Below are positions 28,719 to 35,509 of a stretch of DNA of 64,000 nucleotides, piece after piece. The translations under genes were made by a program, and so were the position numbers. The DNA is from Streptomyces coelicoflavus (GTDB lineage: Bacteria; Actinomycetota; Actinomycetes; Streptomycetales; Streptomycetaceae), in the NCBI RefSeq assembly GCF_003112555.1, contig NZ_BEWB01000014.1:1-64000 (forward strand), written 5' to 3'. Position 1 is the first letter of the stretch. The number at the start of each line of letters is the position of its first letter. The notes beneath the pieces were generated by a model. The model was not told the DNA's origin and ran no database searches. It worked only from the letters and a program-made list of their open reading frames with translations.

Positions 28719-29987
28719 TCAGACGCCGACGAGACGCAGCGCCCCCCACAGGGCCACCGTCGAGGCGGCGACCGTGGCCGGCACGGTGAGCAGCCCCAGC
28801 AGGGTGAAGCGGCCCAGCTCCGCCTCGATGCCGTGCCGGTGCAGGATGCGCCGCCACAGCAGGGTCGCCAGCGAACCGACGTAGGTCAGGTTGGGGCCCA
28901 GGTTCACGCCGATCAGCACGGAGAGGACCTGGGCGGGGCCGGCGGGCGCGGCCAGGGGGAGCAGGGCGAGCACGGCCGGCAGGTTGTTGACGAGGTTGGC
29001 CAGCAGCGCGGCGACCGCCGCCACTCCGAGCAGCGCCGGCAGCGAGTCCCCGTCCGGCAGCAGCCGGCCCAGCTCCCCGGCCGGGCCGTCCGCCACCACC
29101 GCCCGCACCACGATGCCGAGGGCCAGTACGAACAGGCAGAACAGCGGCGCGGCGGCGCCCGCCATCTCCCGGGGCGTGACATGGCGCCGGGCCAGCGCCC
29201 GCGCCCCGAGCACCAGCACGCCGCCCAGCGCCGCCCAGGCGGGGTCCACCCCGGCCGGCGAGGCCACGGCGAACCCGGCCAGGGTGAGGGCCACGACGAC
29301 CACGGTGAAACGGGGCACCCTCGGCGCGGGCGGCGTGGCCGGCGCGGGCGCGGGGGACACCGGTTCGGCCAGGTCGGCGCGGAAGAAGCGGCGGAAGACG
29401 GCGTACTCGACGGCGATCGCGGCCAGCCAGGGCAGCGCCATCAGCGCGGCGAACCGGGTGAAGGTCAGCCCACTGGCCGTGAACGCCAGCAGGTTGGTCA
29501 GGTTGGAGACCGGCAGGAGCAGCGAGGCGGAGTTCGCCAGGTGCGCCGTCGCGTACACGTGCGGGCGGGCCCGGGCGCCGGCCCGCGACGCGGTGGCGAG
29601 GACCACCGGGGTGAGCAGGACGGCGGTGGCGTCCAGACTCAGTACGGCCGTCACCGCGCAGGCCACGGCGAACACCCCGGTCAGCAGCCGGTTCGGGCTT
29701 CCCCCGCACCGGCGGGCCACGGCCGCGCCGACGGCCTCGAACAGGCCCTCCTTCGCGCACAGGTACGCCAGCGTCAGCACCAGCGCGAGGAAGACGACCA
29801 CCGGCAGCAGCGTGCGGGTCTGCTCCCACGCCTCGCGCGGCGTGACCGCGCCGAGCGCCACCACCAGCACCGCGGCGGGCACGGCGGCCACCGCCTCCGG
29901 CAGCCCCCGGGGGCGCAGCACGGCGAAGGCCAGGACGCCCAGCAGCAGGACGACGGGGACGGCCTCGAAGAGGACGGCGGTACTCAG
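28719..29987 (-). CDS. SLC13/ArsB-like (ion transporter superfamily) membrane transporter, apparent CTG start
   Basis: About 422 residues with 10-12 hydrophobic helices and the internal repeat typical of ArsB/citrate-type carriers: SLDATAVLLTPVVLA with the conserved Asp-Ala-Thr region and LVNNLPAVLALLPLAAPAGP, GVNLGPNLTYVGSLATLLW in the second half (read as separate segments). Probably exports arsenite or moves an anion; no arsenic genes are adjacent. No ATG, GTG or TTG lies at the conserved start; a CTG at 29987 has a perfect GGAGGAG 5 nt upstream, so CTG initiation is inferred. Confidence 0.85.
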   Translation of the reverse strand: MSTAVLFEAVPVVLLLGVLAFAVLRPRGLPEAVAAVPAAVLVVALGAVTPREAWEQTRTLLPVVVFLALVLTLAYLCAKEGLFEAVGAAVARRCGGSPNRLLTGVFAVACAVTAVLSLDATAVLLTPVVLATASRAGARARPHVYATAHLANSASLLLPVSNLTNLLAFTASGLTFTRFAALMALPWLAAIAVEYAVFRRFFRADLAEPVSPAPAPATPPAPRVPRFTVVVVALTLAGFAVASPAGVDPAWAALGGVLVLGARALARRHVTPREMAGAAAPLFCLFVLALGIVVRAVVADGPAGELGRLLPDGDSLPALLGVAAVAALLANLVNNLPAVLALLPLAAPAGPAQVLSVLIGVNLGPNLTYVGSLATLLWRRILHRHGIEAELGRFTLLGLLTVPATVAASTVALWGALRLVGV

Positions 29988-30220
29988 GGCTTCTCCTCCG
30001 CACCGGGTGAGTGAGCCGGGTGGGAACCCGGTGATCGGCGAACGGCATACAGGGTCGCACCCCGAGAGGGGACGACCCCCGCGGGACGTGGTGCGGCCGA
30101 GGCCGTGTGGCCGAGGCCACGCCGCGGGCGAGAGCCGGGCCATGTCCCGCGCGGGGCGCCGCGGGCTACCGTTCTCACGGACCCGCGTTCCCCACGACGA
30201 GCAGTTCGGACGGCCCGGCA

Positions 30221-30748
30221 GTGCACACAGATCTCTCCCCCGTCATCGCGGCGACCGCGCAGTGGCTCCTGCGCGCCTACCCGGCGTCCGGCGGCGCGCT
30301 GGCCGGAGCCCTGTGCGAGGTGCAGGCCCGGCAGGCCGTGACGGTCGCGGCCCGGCTGCGCTACCCCACTCCGATGGACGTGGCGCTGCTGGGCGTCGCG
30401 GGACCCGGCGGCGCCGCCCGGCTCGACTGGATCACCGGCGCCGACGGCGCGACGCCCGCCGACCCGGACGCGGACGCCTGGCGGACCTGGGTGGACGAGG
30501 TCGTCGCCAGCTGGGCGGCCTGTCTGCTCACCGACCAGGCGCTGGCCGGGACGGCCGTGGCCGCGCTGGCCGAGAGCGGTCCCTCGGCCGGGACGCCCGC
30601 GGAGTTCCGCCGCCTGCTCGCGCCCGACGAGGCCGACCGCCGGGCCGCCGCCCTGCTGCGTCACCCGGACCTCGTCGCCCCCGTCGCCCACCTGCACCAC
30701 GCCCAGCTCGTGGCCCGGCTGGATCCGGGCCAGGCCCTCGTCGCCTGA
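30221..30748 (+). CDS. Hypothetical protein
   Basis: 175 residues from GTG 30221, mostly alpha-helical with many Ala, two Trp-rich spots (ITGADG, WRTWVDEVVASWAACL). No signal peptide or clear domain; I do not recognise it. Strong codon bias supports coding. Convergent with the MFS gene at 30788, with a hairpin in between. Confidence 0.65.
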   Translation: MHTDLSPVIAATAQWLLRAYPASGGALAGALCEVQARQAVTVAARLRYPTPMDVALLGVAGPGGAARLDWITGADGATPADPDADAWRTWVDEVVASWAACLLTDQALAGTAVAALAESGPSAGTPAEFRRLLAPDEADRRAAALLRHPDLVAPVAHLHHAQLVARLDPGQALVA

Positions 30749-30754
30749 TCCGCG

Positions 30755-30774
30755 CCGGGCGGGACCCCGCCCGG
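30755..30774. terminator. Bidirectional hairpin between the 30221 gene and the MFS gene
   Basis: CCGGGCGG-gacc-CCGCCCGG: perfect 8-bp stem and 4-nt loop in the 39-bp gap between convergent stops. Confidence 0.6.
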
Positions 30775-30787
30775 ACACCGGCGTGCC

Positions 30788-32107
30788 TCAGGCAGCCGTC
30801 TCCAGGCTCGCCACCGGGGACACCCGCGGCACCGCGGTCCGCCGTTCGCGCAGCAGATGGCTCGCACCGATCGTGCCGGCGATGATCAGCCCGCCCGCGA
30901 TCAGGGCGCCGCGGGCGCCGGCCAGCTCCATCAGGAGACCCAGCGCGGGCGGCCCGCCCAGGCCCCACACCGTGCCGATGCTGCCCCACACGCCGAGCAC
31001 CCGGCCCCGCATGTGCGCGGGCGGGTCGGTCTGCAGCACCGCCGTGCCGGCGGTGTCGGAGACGGACTCCACGACGGCCATCGGCAGCACCATCACCAGC
31101 AGCACGGCCAGCGACGGCGACATGCCCGCCACCACCTGGAGCAGCCCGCCCGCCGCCGCCAGCGCGCCCACCACCCGCACGGAGGGGCGGCGCAGCCGGG
31201 CACCGAGGACGGCACCCACGATGCCGCCGACCGCCAGCACCGTGGAGACCGTGCCGAAGGATCCCGCGCCGCCCGCGAGCGGTCCGGTGACCAGCACGGC
31301 CAGGGTCAGCTGGTAGTTCCGGCCGAAGACCGCGCTGACCCCGGTGACACCGGCCAGCGCCAGCAGCCGGGGCCGGCGAGCGAAGAAGGCCAGGCCCTCG
31401 CGCACGCTCATGGTGTCCTTCGTACCGCCGTCCCGGGCCGCCGCCACGTGCTTCACCGCACCGCGCGCCGGTCGCAGGAACGGGATCACCGAGGCCACGA
31501 ACAGGAACGACAGCCCGTTGGCGGCGTACGCCGCGGCCGTGCCGAGGAAGCCGACCGTCACGCCGGCGAGCGCGGCGCCGGTGAGCCGGCCCGCCTGGTG
31601 CACCAGCGCGCCCACCCCGATCGCGGACGGGATGTCCTCGCGCGGGACGAGGTCGTTGCCCAGGAGGGAACACGCCGGGCCGTCGACGGTGGCGATGACG
31701 CCGGTGACGGCGGCCAGCACCATCAGGGAGGTCACGTCGAGGCGGTCCAGCGCCACCATGAGCGCGGTGACGAAGGCGACCGTGCCGAGCAGCGCCTGGC
31801 TGACCGCGGCCGTCAGCCTGCGTGGCCAGCGGTCGACGGCCGCACCGCCGAACACGCTGATCAGCAGGGCCGGCGCGGCCTGGACCGACATGGACAGACC
31901 CGTCGCGGCGGCGGACCCGGTGATCTGCAGGACCAGCAGGTTCTGCACGGTCAGCTGCATCCACGTACCGGCGTTGGACACGAAGTTCGCGACCGACCAC
32001 CAGCGCATGCTGCGGTACCTCAGGGAGCGCCACGGCGACGTGGACGCACGCCCGGACGGCACGGGGGCGGGAGGAGGCGGCGGGGCGGAGACGGGGGAAG
32101 AAGACAC
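30788..32107 (-). CDS. MFS transporter (enterobactin exporter/MFS_3 type)
   Basis: 439 residues with about 12 transmembrane helices. The start RYRSMRWWSVANFVSNAGTWMQ and the motif GAAVDRWPRR are typical of the EntS-like MFS_3 group; the proline/serine-rich first 25 residues are cytoplasmic. These proteins export siderophores, antibiotics or other small molecules; no cognate biosynthetic gene is nearby. ATG start is preceded by weak purines. Confidence 0.92.
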   Translation of the reverse strand: MSSSPVSAPPPPPAPVPSGRASTSPWRSLRYRSMRWWSVANFVSNAGTWMQLTVQNLLVLQITGSAAATGLSMSVQAAPALLISVFGGAAVDRWPRRLTAAVSQALLGTVAFVTALMVALDRLDVTSLMVLAAVTGVIATVDGPACSLLGNDLVPREDIPSAIGVGALVHQAGRLTGAALAGVTVGFLGTAAAYAANGLSFLFVASVIPFLRPARGAVKHVAAARDGGTKDTMSVREGLAFFARRPRLLALAGVTGVSAVFGRNYQLTLAVLVTGPLAGGAGSFGTVSTVLAVGGIVGAVLGARLRRPSVRVVGALAAAGGLLQVVAGMSPSLAVLLVMVLPMAVVESVSDTAGTAVLQTDPPAHMRGRVLGVWGSIGTVWGLGGPPALGLLMELAGARGALIAGGLIIAGTIGASHLLRERRTAVPRVSPVASLETAA

Positions 32108-32532
32108 AGGGCGCCACTCGCAGGCGGGTCACGGGACCCGGAGGGGATACGGACGGGAACGAGGGGCCGGCTGCGCTGCGCGGCCGTTCCACTGAGCCGG
32201 AGACGGCGCCGACCATCGTGACAGAACGGACCGGCGAGTCGTCGCCGGACCGTGTCCCCGCCCGCCGCCCGGAAGCACCAATCACCGCTGCCCGGGGCGG
32301 ATTTGGTGAGCCGAGTGTGCTTGATCACAGCACCGGACGCCCAGGGTGCGGGACCCGTCGGCCGTGACCGCGGTCACGGAGCGTGATCCGGGCGACGGAC
32401 GGCGGAGCATGCGCACGCCCGGGCGGGGCACCCGGGGCACGCTCTTCAGCGCTCCGCGAGCGTCCCGTGAGCGCTCCGTGAGCGCACTCCGGCGCTCCGT
32501 CAGCGCCCCGCCGAGGGAGAAAGGTCGTCCCC
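32108..32532. promoter_or_regulatory. Divergent intergenic region MFS / epimerase homologue
   Basis: 425 bp with no convincing gene. It holds an 11-bp tandem-like repeat at 32448-32512 and a relatively AT-rich stretch around 32310-32330 (TTGATC) that could be a promoter. AGAAAGG before 32533 is a ribosome binding site. Confidence 0.45.
32448..32512. repeat. 11-bp degenerate tandem repeat (AGCGCTCCGTG)
   Basis: Six consecutive 10-11 bp units with consensus AGCGCTCCGTG; the units contain GAGCGCTC-like palindromes, in the leader of the epimerase homologue. Confidence 0.75.
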
Positions 32533-33570
32533 ATGATGCCGATGGCGGCGTTCAGCCCGCGGGGGGAGTCCCGCGCGCCCTGGGACCGCGTCCTGGTGAC
32601 CGGCGGTGCCGGATTCCTCGGCTCCCACCTGTGCACCCGGCTGCTCGACGCGGGCGCCGAGGTCGACTGCCTGGACAACCTGTCCACCGGGCGCGCCGAG
32701 AAGGTGGCCCACCTGTCGGGCCGCCCCGGCTTCCGCTTCCTGGAACGGGACGTCTCGGAACCCGGCTGTGCGGATGCGCTCCCTGGACCCTACGACCTGG
32801 TCCTGCACCTGGCGGGCCCCGCGTCCCCGGCCGCCCGGGCGGAGCGGCCCGTGGACGTCCTCGACGCCGGGAGCGTCGGCACCCGTACCGCGCTGGCCGT
32901 CGCCGGCCGGGACGGTGCCCGGTTCCTGCTCGCGTCCTCGCCGCCGGTGTGCCCCGACGCACGCGGCGGCGACGTGCCGGACGACGCCGACCCCGTCCGG
33001 CCCCACAGTGCCTGCGCCGAGGCCGTCCGGTTCGCCGAGGCCCTGGTCGCCGCCCACGCGGGCGTCCACGGGGCGAACGCCGGGATCGTCCGGCTGTTCA
33101 CCGGCTACGGACCCGGCATGCGGACGGACGGGGCGGAGACGCCGGCCGCCGCCATCGAGCAGGCCCTGGCCGGGCGGCCGGTCACCGTCCCCGGGGACGG
33201 CAGCCGGAGGCACCCCCTGTGCTACGTCGACGACATGGTCGACGGCGTCCTGCTGGTCGCGGCCGGCCGTTCGGTGCGGCCCGTGGACATCGGCGGCGAC
33301 GAGGAGCCCACCGCCGCGGAGATCGCCAGGCTGGTGATCGAGCTGACCGGCTCCGGCTCGCCGCTGGCGTTCGTCGAGGACACCGGGGCCGGGCACGTCC
33401 AGCCCCGGCCGGTCACCGGCTTCGCCCGTGAGATCTTCGGCTGGCTGCCGAGCGTGACCTGGCAGGACGGCCTGGAACGCACCGTCGCCGCCCTCCGCGG
33501 GCGGCCCGATCCGGTCCCGACGGCGACCGGGGAGACGGCGGAGGGGCGGGCGGGGGAGTGGTGGGCGTGA
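32533..33570 (+). CDS. NAD-dependent epimerase/dehydratase (UDP-glucuronate decarboxylase-like), catalytic Tyr/Lys missing
   Basis: 345 residues of the extended SDR fold. The cofactor motif VTGGAGFLGSH with Asp in CLDNLSTG, FLERDVSEP and LHLAGPASP all match UDP-xylose synthase-type enzymes. The catalytic YxxxK that should follow PRSCYDEGK-like sequence is replaced by PHSACAEAVRFAEAL, so Tyr and Lys are absent (Cys/Ala and Val). The usual catalytic Ser/Thr region is SSPPVCP. The C-terminal half keeps the sugar-binding folds (CYVDDMVDGVL). It may bind NAD and sugar nucleotide without catalysis, or be regulatory. Good ribosome site. Confidence 0.88.
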   Translation: MMPMAAFSPRGESRAPWDRVLVTGGAGFLGSHLCTRLLDAGAEVDCLDNLSTGRAEKVAHLSGRPGFRFLERDVSEPGCADALPGPYDLVLHLAGPASPAARAERPVDVLDAGSVGTRTALAVAGRDGARFLLASSPPVCPDARGGDVPDDADPVRPHSACAEAVRFAEALVAAHAGVHGANAGIVRLFTGYGPGMRTDGAETPAAAIEQALAGRPVTVPGDGSRRHPLCYVDDMVDGVLLVAAGRSVRPVDIGGDEEPTAAEIARLVIELTGSGSPLAFVEDTGAGHVQPRPVTGFAREIFGWLPSVTWQDGLERTVAALRGRPDPVPTATGETAEGRAGEWWA

Positions 33571-33607
33571 GCGTGCGCGCGTAGCCCGCCGGGGCGCGTG
33601 CGAGCGC

Positions 33608-33645
33608 GTGCGAGGGCCCGCCGCCCTGGCGACGGGCCCTCGCAC
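33608..33645. terminator. Bidirectional hairpin terminator
   Basis: GTGCGAGGGCCCG and CGGGCCCTCGCAC: perfect 13-bp stem with a 12-nt loop, between the convergent epimerase homologue and hemerythrin genes. Confidence 0.85.
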
Positions 33646-33669
33646 GGGTACCGGCGGTGGCGTGGCCGT

Positions 33670-34233
33670 TCAGCCGGACTTGCCGCGCCCCGACAGCGCG
33701 TCGCGCACCCGGTCGACCATGCCCGCGCCGGGGGCGAGCAGCTTGTTCATCGGGGGCTTGTCCGGGGCGGACGGGTGCGGCCGGGTCGGCGCCGTCTTCT
33801 TCGCCTGCCTGACCTTGTCGCCCAACTGGTCCAGGGCGTCCGCGGGGCACGCCTCGCGGAGCCTGGGGAACAGGTTGCCCTCCTCGTCGGCGACGTGCTC
33901 ACGGATCTCGCTCATCAGCTTGCCGATCAACCGGTCGAACTCGGCGTCGTCCGCCGCGCGGCCCTCGAGGTCCTTCATGATCTGCTCGGCCCCGGCGTGG
34001 TCCTCGAGCTCCTTGTCCGCGAGGGCGGCGCCGCCCGGCACGTGCTCGCGGACGGCCGGGTACAGATAGGCCTCCTCCGCCACCGAGTGCCGGACCAGCT
34101 CGACGGTGGCCTGGTCGGCGTACCGCTTGCGGTCCTTGTGGCCGGGCGGCAGTGCCTCGATCCTGCCGAAGAGCTCCTCGACCTCGCGGTGATCGGTCGT
34201 CAGCTCGTCGATGACGTTTCCTCCGTGTCCCAT
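33670..34233 (-). CDS. Hemerythrin-domain protein
   Basis: 187 residues. A four-helix hemerythrin HHE domain (about 10-135) contains TTDHREVEELF, RHSVAEEAYLYP, EDHAGAEQIMKDLE and REHVADEEGNLFP, which supply the His and Glu ligands of the di-iron site. The C-terminal 50 residues are basic and Pro-rich. Actinobacterial members sense or detoxify oxygen, NO or peroxide. GGAGGT-like site precedes the ATG at 34233. Confidence 0.92.
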   Translation of the reverse strand: MGHGGNVIDELTTDHREVEELFGRIEALPPGHKDRKRYADQATVELVRHSVAEEAYLYPAVREHVPGGAALADKELEDHAGAEQIMKDLEGRAADDAEFDRLIGKLMSEIREHVADEEGNLFPRLREACPADALDQLGDKVRQAKKTAPTRPHPSAPDKPPMNKLLAPGAGMVDRVRDALSGRGKSG

Positions 34234-34258
34234 GCTCCACCTCCAGAAGGTCGTGGCG

Positions 34259-34307
34259 GCCCGGGGACCGGCCCGCCACGGGCGTACGGACGACCGGGTC
34301 CCCGGGC
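34259..34307 (-). terminator. Hairpin downstream of the DoxX-family gene
   Basis: GCCCGGGGACC and GGTCCCCGGGC (perfect 11 bp, 27-nt loop) lie between the DoxX-family stop at 34330 and the hemerythrin start. Confidence 0.5.
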
Positions 34308-34329
34308 GCGGGGCGGGCTAACGCCCGTT

Positions 34330-34863
34330 TCAGGCACCCAGCTTGGCCCGGAGGCCGCCCGCCCGTGCCGCGGGCCCGGCGGCGGTCCGGACCGAACGGT
34401 GCACCAGGTGGGCGTCGTGCCGGAGGTCGTGGGCGGCGTGCCGGCCGCGCCACAGCAGTGAGGGCGCGCTGCCCGTGTCGTCGGCCGCGATCAGCAGCCC
34501 GCCCATCATGGACAGGTTCTTGAGGAAGTGAATGCGCTGCTGGGCGCGGTCGGACGGGTCCGCCGCCTCCCAGTACCGGTGCGCCGCCAGCGTGGTGGGG
34601 ACCAGCGTCACCGCGAGGGCAAGGGCGGCCAGCCGCGGACAGCGGCCGAGCCCGAACATGATGCCGCCGACCACGTGGACGGCGCCGTTGAGCCGTACGA
34701 GTTGCTCGGTGCTGTCCGGCAGCACCGGTACGCGGTCGGCCACCGGCCGCACGACCGGCTCGGCCGCCGGGGCCACGTCCTGCGGCCTGCGCAGCGACTG
34801 CAGGCCGCCCGCGACGAACATGGAGGCGAGCATCGGCCGGCCGGCCAGACGCAGAAGACTCAT
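34330..34863 (-). CDS. DoxX family membrane protein
   Basis: 177 residues from ATG 34863 with four hydrophobic segments (LRLAGRPMLASMFVAGG, NGAVHVVGGIMFGLG, LAALALAVTLVPTTLA, MMGGLLIAADD) and the LKNLSMMGGL signature of DoxX proteins. The C-terminal 45 residues are charged, probably cytosolic. It lies between hemerythrin and the molybdopterin oxidoreductase region; an oxidative/redox stress role is suggested only by family and context. Confidence 0.88.
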   Translation of the reverse strand: MSLLRLAGRPMLASMFVAGGLQSLRRPQDVAPAAEPVVRPVADRVPVLPDSTEQLVRLNGAVHVVGGIMFGLGRCPRLAALALAVTLVPTTLAAHRYWEAADPSDRAQQRIHFLKNLSMMGGLLIAADDTGSAPSLLWRGRHAAHDLRHDAHLVHRSVRTAAGPAARAGGLRAKLGA

Positions 34864-35017
34864 GACGCTGTCTCGCTCTCTCGGAGGGGGTGTCAACGGG
34901 GTCATCGGCGGGGCGTGCCCCACGGGGATCATCAGGTGCTCCCGAAGGCCCGCGCCATTCGGCGTCCGGGGCGGAGCCGGTACTCTCCGGTACCGCCCGG
35001 GCGGGGGAACCCGCAGG

Positions 35018-35509
35018 TCACAGGCTGGTGAGGAGCTGGGGCGACAAGTTCTTGATCATGGTGTTGGTCCAGCGCATCTGGCGCAGTGTCCGCGGATGGC
35101 AGGAGGAGGCGAGGGTCAGCAGTCCGCTGTCCTTCGACGCCTGGGCGGCCTGGGCCAGCATCTCCCAGTGCAGTGAGTTCTCCGCCGCGGCGAGGTGCAG
35201 CTCCCGCAGGTCGCGCAGGAGCAGCAGCCCGGGCTCCGGCCGGTGCGCGACGGCCTCGGACGCCTTCTCGCGCAGCGTCGCGAAGACGCCGTCCGCGCGG
35301 TGGTCCGGCGGGTCGCCCAGCTTCGTGCCGTGCTCCGCGGCGACCTCGGCGAGCCGCCGTACGTGCTCGCGGGACCAGCGGGCGAGGTCGGTGGCGACGT
35401 GGTGGATCTCGTGCTCGGTGCGGTGCCGCTCGGCGACGGTCACCAGGTCGTGGGCCAGGTGCCGTTCGCCGCGGTGCAGGGTGCGCAGGGTCAGGGTAAT
35501 GCCGTTCAC
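35018..35509 (-). CDS. Hypothetical helical protein coupled to the molybdopterin oxidoreductase
   Basis: 163 residues, almost entirely alpha-helical and rich in His (HRGERHLAHDL, EIHHVATDLARWSREHVRRL), with no signal peptide. The GTG start at 35509 overlaps the oxidoreductase stop by 4 bp (GTGA). The His/Glu-containing helices resemble a ferritin-like or hemerythrin-like bundle only in a general way. Its tight coupling suggests a maturation chaperone or small subunit of the oxidoreductase. Confidence 0.75.
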   Translation of the reverse strand: MNGITLTLRTLHRGERHLAHDLVTVAERHRTEHEIHHVATDLARWSREHVRRLAEVAAEHGTKLGDPPDHRADGVFATLREKASEAVAHRPEPGLLLLRDLRELHLAAAENSLHWEMLAQAAQASKDSGLLTLASSCHPRTLRQMRWTNTMIKNLSPQLLTSL

